Positions 53,966 to 63,380 of a stretch of 64,000 bases of DNA are shown here, piece by piece (position 1 is the stretch's first letter; the number at the start of each line of letters is the position of its first letter). The stretch is taken from positions 34,299-98,298 of the forward strand of contig CALAPY010000092.1 in NCBI GenBank assembly GCA_937891015.1. Reading direction: 5' to 3'. The notes below the pieces were generated by a model, which worked only from the letters and a program-made list of their open reading frames with translations, had not been told where the DNA came from and ran no database searches. Made by a program: the position numbers and the translations under genes. Source of the DNA: UBA2108 sp002713215. Its GTDB lineage: Bacteria > Bacteroidota > Bacteroidia > Flavobacteriales_G > Salibacteraceae.

Positions 53966-56900
53966 ATGACCATGAATTCGGGCAATTATAACGATCTATT
54001 ACTTAAGCTGGATGGCTTTATTCGTAAGTACTACACGAATAGACTTATCCGCGGAGGGCTGTATTCTACGGCTCTAATTACAGGTTTTTATGTAATCATT
54101 GTTTTATTGGAGGCGGCTGGCAGGTTTGGTTCTGGTACCAGGACCATTATGTTTTTTTCGTTTATCGTTTTTCTCCTTGGGGTTGTTTACCGGTACATAA
54201 TTACTCCTCTTTTGAAACTGTATCAAATTGGTGATCGAATTTCGCCGGAACAGGCTGCAACAATTGTTGGCAAACATTTTCCTGCGGTAAACGACAAGTT
54301 GTTAAATACCATTGAGCTTAAGAAACTATCAGACATCAGTCCAAATCAAAGTAGTCTGATTCTCGCCAGTATTGAACAGCGTTCGGAAAAACTAAGACCC
54401 ATACCTTTCTCATCGGCCATCGATTTAAGTGAAAACCGAAAATACCTGAAGTATGCCCTACCCCCTATTGCGCTTATTTTGATTGTATTGTTTACGGCGC
54501 CGTCTCTAATTACGGCTCCAACGGAACGACTACTGGATTATGATGAACACTTTGAGCAGCCCAGGCCCTTTGATTTTGTCGTATTAAACGATGACCTTAG
54601 GGCGATTAAAAACGAGGATTTTGTTTTGGAAATTAGCATGGAGGGTGAGGAAATTCCACAGGAAGTTTTTATCGATGTTGATGGAGTTCAGTATCGAATG
54701 GATAAACTTTCCGGGACTAAATACAAATACACGGCGCGCAACATTCAGAAAAGTACCGATTTCAAATTTTATGCTTCAGGGTTTTATTCTGCACCCTATA
54801 CTCTACAAGTATTTCCCCGACCAGTGGTTAACCAAAGTGTTTTTGAAGTAAAATACCCAAGTTACATTGGAAAACAAGACGAACAGTTTACCGGTGTTAA
54901 CGATGTTTATCTTCCGGAAGGCACACAAATAAAATGGACGATCAAGACGGAACACACCCAGGAGGTTAGAATAGAGGAACGGGATACGGTATTTAATGCG
55001 AAGCAGGTCAGTGAGGATAAATTCACTATTGAAACAGGTGTGAAGCAATCAAAAACCATTAGGGCTTTTTTGATGAACAACCAGATAGAGACCTACGATT
55101 CTTTGCAGGTGTCGGTTAATGCAATAAAAGACCTTTACCCTGAAATACAGACGCAGGAACTAGGAGATTCCCTTTCCTATTCCAACATTTATTTTACAGG
55201 TAAGTATCGTGACGATTATGGGTTTACCGGGTTGTGGTTTGTTTATCAGAAGAACAATGGAGAAGAAAACAGGGTTGCAATTTCCATTAATAACACCCAG
55301 GCAATGGGAGAGTTTTATCACCTGTGGAACCTGAAGGAAATAGGCGTTGAGCCGGATGATAACCTGAGGTATTATTTCGAGATATGGGATAATGATGGTG
55401 TAAACGGACCCAAAAAGGCTCGTTCGCAAATGAGAACCCTTAACATTCCGTCCACCAGGGACATTCAGGAAAAAGCCGAAAAGCAGTCTGAAGAAACAAA
55501 AAAGGATATGGAAGAAAGCCTTAATGAAGCAAAAGACCTTCGTAAAGAACTCGAAAAACTAAACAAGAAGTTGTTGGAGAAAAAAACGGTTTCCTGGGAA
55601 GAGAAGAAACGCTTAAAGGAGTTGATGAATCAACAAAAAGAGCTTCAGAATAAGTTCGAGAAAATTCAGCGGGAAAACGAACTAAACAACAAGCGAAGAA
55701 ACGAAATGGACCCGCTTAGTGAAGAGCTAAGAGAAAAACAAAAGCAACTGGAAGAGTTGATGGAAAAGGTGATGGACGAAGACATGAAGAAAATGATGGA
55801 CGACATCGAAAAAATGATGGAGGAAATGAATAAAGAAAAGCTCCAGAAACAAGTCGATCAGCTGAAGTTGGATAACAAGGATTTGGAAAAAGAACTCGAT
55901 CGAAGTTTAGAGTTGTTCAAGCAACTTGAGTTTGAGCAGAAATTGGAGTCTGTTATAAAAAACCTTCAGGAGCTAAAGAAAGAGGAAAGAAAATTAGCAG
56001 AGAAATCCCTTGAAAAGAATTCAGACCCAGAGCAGCTCAACAAGAAGCAAGAGGAAATAGAGAAGGAGTTCGATAAAATTAAAAAGGACATGGAGGATCT
56101 TGAAAAGAAAAACAACGAGCTTCAGGATAAAAACAAGCTTCCAGACACAAAACCAGAGCAGCAAGGGGCTAAAAAGAGCATGGAAGATGCTAAAAAGCAG
56201 AATAAGGAAGGGGATAAAAAGGGAGCAAACAAAAGCCAAAACAAAGCTGCAGATCAAATGGAGCAAATGGAACAGAAGCTAAGCCAGATGCAAAGTGAAA
56301 TGCAGGAACAACAGCAAGCCGAAGATATTGAGGCGCTTAGAAGGCTGAGACAAAACCTACTTCAACTTTCGTTTGATCAGGAGGAATTGATTGAGGCAGT
56401 AAAAGTCACACAGCCGAACGACCCCAGGTTTGTCGAGCTCACCAGGACGCAAAAAAGGCTGGAAGATGATAGCAAAATGATAGAAGACTCGTTGTTTGCT
56501 CTTTCGAAACGAAACGTACAGATCCAGTCAATGGTGAACAAGGAAATCGCGTCCATCAATGATAACATGGGCAAGTCCATTAAGTTTATGGCCGACCGTA
56601 AGGTCCCGGAATCCTTAAATCGACAGCAATATGTAATGACATCGATGAATAACCTTGCTTTGATGCTGGACGAAAGCATTCAGCAATCGCAGAAAAAGCA
56701 AAGCAGTAAAAAGTTTGGTAAGAAGAGTTGCTCAAAGCCCGGAGGGGGCAAGCCTTCAATCGGAGAGGTAAAAAAAGCACAAAAGAAACTTTCTCAGCAG
56801 TTGAAAAAACTCCAACAACAAATGCAGGAAGGGGGTAAAAAACCAGGGAAAGGCGGACCTGGAGGCAGAGGCTCAAAAATGAGTGAACAGGCGGCTAAAT

Positions 56901-57301
56901 TGGCCGCAGAGCAGTCAGCTATAAGAAATGAGCTTAGAAGGCTCATGGAAGGCTCTCAAAATAAGCCAGGGGGCAAAAACGGAGGAAATGAATTGAGCAG
57001 GCTTCAGGAGTTAATGGAACAGAATGAGGAAGATCTTGTAAACATGAGAATTTCACGAGAAACAATTAGACGGCAGGAAGAAATAATGACTCGTTTACTC
57101 GAGAGTGAAAAAGCGGAAAGAGAGCGGGAATTTGACAACAAAAGAGAATCTAAAACCGCAGAAGAAAAGTTTTTAGAAAATCAGGCACTTGACGAATATA
57201 AGCGCCAGAAAGATCAGCAGATAGAATTATTGGAAACTATACCGTTAAATTTGAAACCTTTTTACAGAAATAAGGTAAATGAGTACTTTAATAAGTTCTA
57301 G
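53966..57301 (+). CDS. DUF4175-like large coiled-coil membrane protein
   Basis: A 1111-residue protein. Two membrane helices near residues 33-55 and 60-82 begin the sequence and a third lies near 160-180. A beta-rich extracytoplasmic region (about 190-490) with Ig-like repeats (YPEIQTQELGDSLSY) follows. From about 500 the protein is almost all Glu/Lys/Gln coiled coil (EEKKRLKELMNQQKELQNKF), with a KPGKGGPGGRGSK low-complexity patch near 960. The layout matches DUF4175-type proteins of Bacteroidota. Its function is unknown to me; it may act as an envelope scaffold. It leads the HATPase-ybeY-mnmG run. Confidence 0.8.
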   Translation: MTMNSGNYNDLLLKLDGFIRKYYTNRLIRGGLYSTALITGFYVIIVLLEAAGRFGSGTRTIMFFSFIVFLLGVVYRYIITPLLKLYQIGDRISPEQAATIVGKHFPAVNDKLLNTIELKKLSDISPNQSSLILASIEQRSEKLRPIPFSSAIDLSENRKYLKYALPPIALILIVLFTAPSLITAPTERLLDYDEHFEQPRPFDFVVLNDDLRAIKNEDFVLEISMEGEEIPQEVFIDVDGVQYRMDKLSGTKYKYTARNIQKSTDFKFYASGFYSAPYTLQVFPRPVVNQSVFEVKYPSYIGKQDEQFTGVNDVYLPEGTQIKWTIKTEHTQEVRIEERDTVFNAKQVSEDKFTIETGVKQSKTIRAFLMNNQIETYDSLQVSVNAIKDLYPEIQTQELGDSLSYSNIYFTGKYRDDYGFTGLWFVYQKNNGEENRVAISINNTQAMGEFYHLWNLKEIGVEPDDNLRYYFEIWDNDGVNGPKKARSQMRTLNIPSTRDIQEKAEKQSEETKKDMEESLNEAKDLRKELEKLNKKLLEKKTVSWEEKKRLKELMNQQKELQNKFEKIQRENELNNKRRNEMDPLSEELREKQKQLEELMEKVMDEDMKKMMDDIEKMMEEMNKEKLQKQVDQLKLDNKDLEKELDRSLELFKQLEFEQKLESVIKNLQELKKEERKLAEKSLEKNSDPEQLNKKQEEIEKEFDKIKKDMEDLEKKNNELQDKNKLPDTKPEQQGAKKSMEDAKKQNKEGDKKGANKSQNKAADQMEQMEQKLSQMQSEMQEQQQAEDIEALRRLRQNLLQLSFDQEELIEAVKVTQPNDPRFVELTRTQKRLEDDSKMIEDSLFALSKRNVQIQSMVNKEIASINDNMGKSIKFMADRKVPESLNRQQYVMTSMNNLALMLDESIQQSQKKQSSKKFGKKSCSKPGGGKPSIGEVKKAQKKLSQQLKKLQQQMQEGGKKPGKGGPGGRGSKMSEQAAKLAAEQSAIRNELRRLMEGSQNKPGGKNGGNELSRLQELMEQNEEDLVNMRISRETIRRQEEIMTRLLESEKAEREREFDNKRESKTAEEKFLENQALDEYKRQKDQQIELLETIPLNLKPFYRNKVNEYFNKF

Positions 57302-57305
57302 TCTC

Positions 57306-57710
57306 ATGAAGAAGTCTATCAGCTTTTCTTCAAAATTTGAAAATATAGACCTTGCAGAAAAATTCATAACCACTATATGTGAGTATGAAGATATTGACGA
57401 GAGGTACTTTGGTAATATTATTATTGCTGTTACCGAAAGTGTTAATAATGCTATAGTACACGGCAATAAAGAAAACCCGGAAAAGGATGTCAACTTGCAC
57501 TATTTCTTAAACGGGAAAGAACTCGGGTTTGTAGTTGAGGATCAGGGAGAGGGTTTTAATTTTGATATCATTCCTGACCCAACATTACCAGAAAACATTG
57601 AAAAACTATCCGGAAGAGGAATATTTCTGATGAAAAGCCTGGCCGACGAGGTGTGTTTCACTAAAGATGGCCGATCGGTTGAGATGAAGTTTGATATAAC
57701 TAATGGATAA
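57306..57710 (+). CDS. RsbW-like HATPase (anti-sigma factor-type kinase fold)
   Basis: A 134-residue GHKL ATPase-fold protein. It shows the N box in ITVAVTESVNNAIVHGN-like wording (IIIAVTESVNNAIVHGNK), the G1 box VEDQGEGFNF and a G2-like SGRGIFLMKSLAD, typical of the HATPase_c_2/RsbW group that binds ATP and a sigma factor or partner protein. The ATG at 57306 follows the DUF4175 stop by 4 bases; an upstream in-frame ATG at 57279 would overlap the previous gene by 23 bases and is less likely. No adjacent anti-anti-sigma gene is seen. Partner unknown. Confidence 0.83.
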   Translation: MKKSISFSSKFENIDLAEKFITTICEYEDIDERYFGNIIIAVTESVNNAIVHGNKENPEKDVNLHYFLNGKELGFVVEDQGEGFNFDIIPDPTLPENIEKLSGRGIFLMKSLADEVCFTKDGRSVEMKFDITNG

Positions 57711-58134
57711 TCAAGAGGTTAACTTCTTTTTTGAAGATGTAGACCAAAATAGTTTAGACCGACCGCCGAACAATAAGTGGCTGAAAAACAGCCTATTATC
57801 GTTTTCTCAAGAACAATTTAGCATTAGTTACATCTTTTGTTCTGATGATTACCTGTTAAAGATCAATCGTGACTTTTTGGATCATGATTATTACACCGAC
57901 ATAATTACCTTCAATAATTCGGAAGAAAACGATGATTTACTAGAATCCGATATTTTTATTAGCGTAGACCGGGTGCGTGAAAATGCCAAAGAAAATAGCA
58001 TGCAGTTTTCTGACGAAATGGACCGCGTAATGATTCATGGAATATTGCATTTGGTAGGGTACAATGACAAGACCAATGAAGAGCAAGAAATCATGACCCA
58101 GATGGAAGATAAATATCTAGCTTTGCGGCCCTAA
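57703..58134 (+). CDS. ybeY: Endoribonuclease YbeY (16S rRNA maturation)
   Basis: Metal-dependent RNase for 16S rRNA 3'-end processing and ribosome quality control. The 143 residues include NRDFLDHDYYTDIITF and the metal motif MIHGILHLVGYNDKTNEEQEIM. The canonical motif is HGxLHLxGYDH; here the third ligand position is Asp rather than His, a substitution I regard as normal for Bacteroidota YbeY. Length is slightly short, also typical. It overlaps the HATPase gene by 8 bases and leads into mnmG after 45 bases that contain a parS-like site. Confidence 0.92.
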   Translation: MDNQEVNFFFEDVDQNSLDRPPNNKWLKNSLLSFSQEQFSISYIFCSDDYLLKINRDFLDHDYYTDIITFNNSEENDDLLESDIFISVDRVRENAKENSMQFSDEMDRVMIHGILHLVGYNDKTNEEQEIMTQMEDKYLALRP

Positions 58135-58155
58135 ATAAAACCCCGAACTTTAAAT

Positions 58156-58171
58156 TGTTCCACGTGGAACA
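58156..58171. promoter_or_regulatory. parS-like site 1 (ParB binding)
   Basis: TGTTCCACGTGGAACA, a perfect 16-base palindrome that matches the widely conserved chromosomal parS motif (consensus TGTTNCACGTGNAACA). It lies 8 bases before the mnmG ATG. Confidence 0.85.
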
Positions 58172-58179
58172 CGATTGAT

Positions 58180-60051
58180 ATGCTCCCTGAATATGATGTG
58201 ATAGTAGTTGGCGGTGGCCATGCGGGCGCCGAAGCGGCCGCGGCCGCAGCAAACCTAGAGTCTTCCGTTTTGTTGATTTCAATGGACCTGGGTCGAATCG
58301 CTCAAATGAGTTGTAACCCGGCAATGGGAGGAATTGCAAAGGGGCAAATCGTAAGGGAAATTGATGCCCTGGGGGGATATTCGGGAATTGTATCCGATAA
58401 GTCAGCGATTCAATTCAGAATGCTGAATCGATCAAAAGGACCGGCTATGTGGAGCCCAAGAACCCAGAACGACCGTGTGCTGTTTTCATTGGAGTGGAGA
58501 AAGATATTGGAGTCAATTCAAAACATTGACTTCTGGCAGGATACAGCAACATCGTTAATTGTAAAAGACGGAAAAGCCACAGGGGTAAAAACAGGCCTTG
58601 GTGTTGAGATAAAATCGAAGTCAGTAATCCTTACATCCGGGACTTTTTTGAATGGAAAAATCCACATTGGAGATAAGAATTTCGGAGGAGGAAGGGTAGG
58701 AGAAAGCGCGGTCTATGGATTAACCGAAAACTTAAAAGAGTATGGGTTTTCGTCTGGAAGAATGAAGACCGGAACCCCACCTCGAGTGGATGGAAGAAGT
58801 CTGGATTATTCTAAAATGATAGAGCAACAAGGGGATAAAAAGCCCGGAAAGTTTAGCTACTTACCCGGGAATGAAATCACCAAACAACGTTCCTGTTTCA
58901 TCACTTATACCAATAGCACGGTTCATGATTTATTAAAAGAAGGGTTTGATAAATCGCCTATGTTTAACGGTAGTATCCAGTCTGTTGGGCCCCGTTATTG
59001 TCCATCAATAGAGGACAAAATCAACCGTTTTGCTGAGCGAGACAGGCATCAATTGTTTGTAGAGCCCGAGGGGTGGGATACCGTAGAAATCTATGTAAAC
59101 GGGTTTAGCACATCATTGCCAGAGGACGTTCAGTTTAAAGCCATGAAGCAAATAAAGGGCTTTGAAAACGTTCGAGTGTTTCGTCCTGGATATGCCATCG
59201 AATACGACTATTTCCCACCACTTCAATTGAAGAATACGCTCGAAACGAAGCCTATTGAGGACCTGTATTTTGCAGGTCAAATTAATGGAACTACAGGTTA
59301 TGAAGAAGCAGCCTGCCAAGGTTTAGTGGCAGGAATAAATGCGAGTTTAAAGATTAAGGAAGAGGCTCCTTTTGTATTATCAAGGGATGAAGCATACATT
59401 GGCGTATTGATTGATGACTTGATTACAAAAGGGACCGAAGAGCCCTATAGGATGTTTACGTCCAGAGCGGAATATAGGATTCTGCTCAGGCAGGATAATG
59501 CCGATATTAGACTTACGGAAATGTCCAATAAAATTGGTTTGGCATCAGATGAGAGGTTGAAGAGGGTAGAGTTAAAGCTTAAAGGAAAAGATGTTGGAGT
59601 AAAGTATTTATCTAAGAATAGTGCTGAGCCGGACAGGTTTAATACGCTACTGGAAAATAAAAACTCGAGCGCTTTAAAGCAAAAATCTAGATTAAATACC
59701 CTGTTAGCAAGGCCACAATTGGACATTCGCGATATTGCTGAAATTGAAAAGCCTTTCGTAGAAGAGCTCGAATTCGTTCGGGATTTAAAAGATGAGGTTT
59801 TGGATCAAATTGAGATCACTGTAAAATACCAGGGATATATTGAAAAGGAAAAAAGCCTGGCGGACCGGTTAACAAAATTGGACCACATAAAAATTGACAG
59901 TGATATTGATTATCACAAATTTTCTTCTCTTTCTATGGAGGCACGATTAAAGTTAACCGAGGCAAAACCAACCAATCTTGGGCAAGCGAGCAGGATATCC
60001 GGGGTGTCTCCCTCTGATCTATCTGTATTATTGGTTTATTTAACCAAATAG
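58180..60051 (+). CDS. mnmG: tRNA uridine-5-carboxymethylaminomethyl modification enzyme MnmG (GidA)
   Basis: FAD-dependent enzyme that, with MnmE, installs cmnm5 on U34 of certain tRNAs. The 623 residues start YDVIVVGGGHAGAEAAAAAA (FAD Rossmann motif), followed by MSCNPAMGGIAKGQIVREIDALGG, GTFLNGKIHIG, MKTGTPPRVDGR and the C-terminal ARLKLTEAKPTNLGQASRISGVSPSDLSVLLVYL, all hallmark MnmG segments. Length is typical. The gene is bracketed by two parS-like palindromes, one 8 bases upstream and one overlapping the stop codon, as is common near chromosome origins. Confidence 0.97.
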   Translation: MLPEYDVIVVGGGHAGAEAAAAAANLESSVLLISMDLGRIAQMSCNPAMGGIAKGQIVREIDALGGYSGIVSDKSAIQFRMLNRSKGPAMWSPRTQNDRVLFSLEWRKILESIQNIDFWQDTATSLIVKDGKATGVKTGLGVEIKSKSVILTSGTFLNGKIHIGDKNFGGGRVGESAVYGLTENLKEYGFSSGRMKTGTPPRVDGRSLDYSKMIEQQGDKKPGKFSYLPGNEITKQRSCFITYTNSTVHDLLKEGFDKSPMFNGSIQSVGPRYCPSIEDKINRFAERDRHQLFVEPEGWDTVEIYVNGFSTSLPEDVQFKAMKQIKGFENVRVFRPGYAIEYDYFPPLQLKNTLETKPIEDLYFAGQINGTTGYEEAACQGLVAGINASLKIKEEAPFVLSRDEAYIGVLIDDLITKGTEEPYRMFTSRAEYRILLRQDNADIRLTEMSNKIGLASDERLKRVELKLKGKDVGVKYLSKNSAEPDRFNTLLENKNSSALKQKSRLNTLLARPQLDIRDIAEIEKPFVEELEFVRDLKDEVLDQIEITVKYQGYIEKEKSLADRLTKLDHIKIDSDIDYHKFSSLSMEARLKLTEAKPTNLGQASRISGVSPSDLSVLLVYLTK

Positions 60052-60065
60052 TTCCACGTGGAACA
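60050..60065. promoter_or_regulatory. parS-like site 2 (ParB binding)
   Basis: AGTTCCACGTGGAACA contains the full 14-base palindrome GTTCCACGTGGAAC (60051-60064), identical to the core of site 1; only the outermost base differs. It overlaps the last base of the mnmG stop codon. Confidence 0.8.
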
Positions 60066-60100
60066 CTATTAATACGCGCAAATGTCTAATAAACAGCTTG

Positions 60101-60673
60101 TTATGTTGGCTTCTGGTTTTCGTATTTAGGATTTTGCAGTGCATAGAGGCTTACTTTTTCCCTATCCTCTATAATTTCCCTTTCAAATCTAAAAAAGAGC
60201 TTTTCAAGAATCCGAACCGAGGGTTTGTTTTGGGGTAGAGCCAGGCCTATAATTCTATCCAGTTCCAGTGTCTTAAACCCAAAATTGATGGATGCAACTG
60301 CCGATTCAGTTGCAATACCTTGTCCCCAATATTCCCTCATAAAACGATAACCCAGGTCTACTTCATCCATATCGGGTAAGTACTTTAACCCGGTAAACCC
60401 TATGAACTTGTTCTCTCCCTTAATTTCCACGGCAAGTCGGCCAAAACCATATTTGTTGTAATTCCCAAAAACATTCTCAACAATTCTTTTCTCAATCTCT
60501 TCAAGGCTGACAACACCACCATCTCCCGTGTATCGACTCACTTCAGCATCCAGGTTCATTTCATAAGATGCCTGGATATCACGCTTTTCAAAAGGTCGAA
60601 TAAGCAGCCTTTCCGTTTCTATTTTTAGATCAAGTAGCGACAATTGTTCGTTGTCATTATTAAAATGGCCCAT
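60101..60673 (-). CDS. GNAT-family N-acetyltransferase (RimJ/RimL type)
   Basis: A 190-residue acetyl-CoA-dependent transferase. The N-terminal LKIETERLLIRPFEKRDIQASYEM is the RimJ/RimL-type opening, followed by FGRLAVEIKGENKFIGFTGLKYL, DMDEVDLGYRFMREYWGQGIATESAVAS (acetyl-CoA-binding loop GxGxAT) and LDRIIGLALPQNKPSVRILEKLFF. Substrate (ribosomal protein, antibiotic or amino acid) cannot be read from the sequence. It faces the parS/mnmG region and stands alone. Confidence 0.9.
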   Translation of the reverse strand: MGHFNNDNEQLSLLDLKIETERLLIRPFEKRDIQASYEMNLDAEVSRYTGDGGVVSLEEIEKRIVENVFGNYNKYGFGRLAVEIKGENKFIGFTGLKYLPDMDEVDLGYRFMREYWGQGIATESAVASINFGFKTLELDRIIGLALPQNKPSVRILEKLFFRFEREIIEDREKVSLYALQNPKYENQKPT

Positions 60674-60855
60674 TCAAGGACCAGTTAATACGCAAGGCTA
60701 AATTAGTTCTTTGGGTGGTTTTCATTCTATCCAATCTTTTCCATAAGCGGAGACAGTTTTATTTTAAGTTCATAATGAACCTTTTTATTGTTTTAGTTTT
60801 ATTCTCTTTTTTAGGCAAAAGAAAGGATAGTTAAGAATCGAATAAATAAACAGCT

Positions 60856-63324
60856 ATGATCAAAGGTATTGTAAGTCTATTGGTAATTACCCTAAGTGTA
60901 GTGTTACCAACTAATTCAACGGCTCAAAAAACAGCAGAAGAGAACAATTCAGAGAAAGGGTGGCAATCTCCGCCGCAAGATATTTTAGATGTATTAAATG
61001 CTCCGAAATTGCCTTGGGTGTGGACTTCTCCAACCGGTGAATACTTATTGTTAATGGACCCCCAGCATTACCCGCCTCTGGCGGACTTGGCAGCACCCAT
61101 GCATAAACTTGCGGGCATACGTGTAAACCCAAAGGTTAATGGATACCACGGGAATTCCGGCGGCACTTCACCTCGATTGGTTAAAATTTCCGATGGAAGC
61201 ACAAAAGAATTGGGCCTACCAAAAGACAAAGAGATTGTTGGCGTAACCTGGACAGCCGATGGTCAGCGTTTTGCATTAAATGTTAAACACTCGGATCATA
61301 TTGGCTTGTGGGTCGGATCGGTAAATGGTGATCTCAAGGAAATAAAGGATGTAGCTCTAAACCCCTTAATGGGACGGGCCGCTACCTGGTTACCGGACCA
61401 AAAAAGACTGTTGATAAGGCGTATCCCTAAACGTGGTGTGGCGCCACAAGAACCGGTTATCCCGATAGGGCCTATGATCATGGAAGGGGAGGGGGCTTCA
61501 GCCAGATCAACTTATGAAGCAAGGAACCTGCTTGAAACCGCTTATGATGACGCCTTATTCGATTATTACATGACTTCTGAGTTGGTTGTTTTAGACCCAA
61601 CCAGCAATAAAACAAATGTTCTTGGAAAACCAGGGGTCTATAGAACCGCATCTTTTTCACCGGATGGAAAGTACTTTCTTGTTCAGCGCCTGGTTGGACC
61701 GTGGTCACATGAAGTCGCATGGTGGAGGTTTGGCAGCGAAATTGAAGTATGGGACAGTAAGGGAGAGTTGGTAAGCAGTATCGCTTCATTACCCTTAGCC
61801 GATGCGGTTCCTGTTCACGGAGTCACATTGGGTCCAAGATCTGTATCCTGGAGAGCCACAGCGCCACATACACTATATTGGGTAGAAGCACTTGATGGAG
61901 GAGACCCAGCAAGTAAAGCGAAGTATCGCGATAAACTAATGCGCTCAGAAGCTCCTTTTAACTCAGATCCGGAAGAGGTTTTCAAGGCCGAGCATCGCAT
62001 TCAAACCTGGAGTCTGGCCTGGTTTGAAGGGAATAACACACTGCTGCTTTCGCAACGCCAAAGAATTAAAAGGAGACGATATACATGGCTGATTGACGTC
62101 GATAAAAAGTCTTCACGGCTCTGGTATGAGTATGACGAAGGTGATCGATATGGAGCCCCTGGCTATCCGGTTTATAAGCAAATGCCCAATGGTAAATATG
62201 TGCTGTATGAAAAAAATGGTGGTGTTTATTTTAGTGGTAGCGGGGGAACCGATAAGGGGGACAGGCCTTTTCTGGACCACAGGCAACTGGAGTCGGGTGT
62301 AACAGAAAGGCTGTTCCGGTGCAACCCCGACAGGTACGAATTTTTTGTAGACTTCGCTGGTGACGAAGAGCATTTTGTACTTCGTTCGGAGTCTGCTACA
62401 GACGTCCCCAATTATCACCTTGCAACGATTGGTAACCAGGTCGCAACATCAAAAGGTGAGGCGAGTAGGGAGATAACAACAAAGCCGATAACCAACTTTA
62501 AGGATCCAACTCCTCAACTGCGAGAAATAGAGAAACGAATTGTAAGGTACCAGCGAGAAGACAGTGTTCCTCTTAGCTTCCACTTGCATCTTCCTCCAGG
62601 GTATAAAGAGGGAACAGCACTCCCCACGGTGGTTTACGCTTATCCCTTGGAGTATTCCGGAGCGAGTACTGCAGGACAGGTGAGGGGGTCGGCGCAGCGG
62701 TTTATGCGTATTGGAGGCCCTTCTCATCTTTACTTTTTACTTCGTGGATATGCAGTACTTGAAAGAACCGCTATGCCCATGATCGGTGACCCAGAAACGA
62801 CGTACAATACCTTTGTTTCCCAATTGGTGGCCGATGCAGAAGCCGCGGTGGCAAAAGCAGTTGACATGGGTGTAACCGACCCAGACAGAATAGGAGTGAT
62901 AGGGCATAGCCACGGTGGATTAATGGTTGCCAATCTGCTAGCACACACGGATTTATTTCGAGCGGGAATTGCACGAAGTGGCTCATACAACAAAACCAAT
63001 CAACCCTTCGGTTTTCAATCCGAGCGTCGATCCTTATTTGATGCACAAGATGTTTACATTCAGCTATCACCAACATTCTTTGCAGATAAGGTGAATGAAC
63101 CGGTACTAATCATACATGGTAATGACGATTCCAATCCGGGAACCCTGACCTTCCAATCGGAAGTTTTTTATGAAGCTGTAAGAGGCTCCGGAGGAACAGC
63201 GCGGCTTGTATTATTGCCCTATGAAGACCACGGGTACCGTGCTCGTGAGAGCGTGGAACATGTACTTTGGGAGCAGCTAAGGTGGTTTGATAAGTACGTA
63301 AAAAATGCAAAGCCCAAAGAATAG
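60856..63324 (+). CDS. Secreted S9-family prolyl-oligopeptidase-type serine peptidase
   Basis: An 822-residue exported peptidase. The signal peptide runs to about residue 24 (ending STAQ). The N-terminal half is a propeller (for example KISDGSTKELGLPKDKEIVGVTWTADGQRFAL, TASFSPDGKYFLVQRLVG), and the C-terminal half (about 575-820) is an alpha/beta hydrolase. Its triad is Ser685 in IGHSHGGLMVAN, Asp near 757 in HGNDDSNPGT and His near 792 in YEDHGYRARE. The length and the GxSxGG variant fit the glutamyl/dipeptidyl peptidase subgroup more than prolyl oligopeptidase itself. Monocistronic, with no clear -7 box seen. Confidence 0.9.
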   Translation: MIKGIVSLLVITLSVVLPTNSTAQKTAEENNSEKGWQSPPQDILDVLNAPKLPWVWTSPTGEYLLLMDPQHYPPLADLAAPMHKLAGIRVNPKVNGYHGNSGGTSPRLVKISDGSTKELGLPKDKEIVGVTWTADGQRFALNVKHSDHIGLWVGSVNGDLKEIKDVALNPLMGRAATWLPDQKRLLIRRIPKRGVAPQEPVIPIGPMIMEGEGASARSTYEARNLLETAYDDALFDYYMTSELVVLDPTSNKTNVLGKPGVYRTASFSPDGKYFLVQRLVGPWSHEVAWWRFGSEIEVWDSKGELVSSIASLPLADAVPVHGVTLGPRSVSWRATAPHTLYWVEALDGGDPASKAKYRDKLMRSEAPFNSDPEEVFKAEHRIQTWSLAWFEGNNTLLLSQRQRIKRRRYTWLIDVDKKSSRLWYEYDEGDRYGAPGYPVYKQMPNGKYVLYEKNGGVYFSGSGGTDKGDRPFLDHRQLESGVTERLFRCNPDRYEFFVDFAGDEEHFVLRSESATDVPNYHLATIGNQVATSKGEASREITTKPITNFKDPTPQLREIEKRIVRYQREDSVPLSFHLHLPPGYKEGTALPTVVYAYPLEYSGASTAGQVRGSAQRFMRIGGPSHLYFLLRGYAVLERTAMPMIGDPETTYNTFVSQLVADAEAAVAKAVDMGVTDPDRIGVIGHSHGGLMVANLLAHTDLFRAGIARSGSYNKTNQPFGFQSERRSLFDAQDVYIQLSPTFFADKVNEPVLIIHGNDDSNPGTLTFQSEVFYEAVRGSGGTARLVLLPYEDHGYRARESVEHVLWEQLRWFDKYVKNAKPKE

Positions 63325-63380
63325 TTGAATTTATAGTCCAGGCTGGGGGGTTAATCTTTCTGATATGGATCAAGAGATAA

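Noticed and set aside
54490..57120. Repetitive coding region of the DUF4175 gene as a DNA repeat array
   Set aside because: The repetition is coiled-coil amino-acid bias (Glu/Lys/Gln), not a direct DNA repeat.
57279..57305. Upstream in-frame start for the HATPase gene
   Set aside because: It would overlap the previous gene by 23 bases and adds residues without similarity to the family; the ATG at 57306 is better placed.
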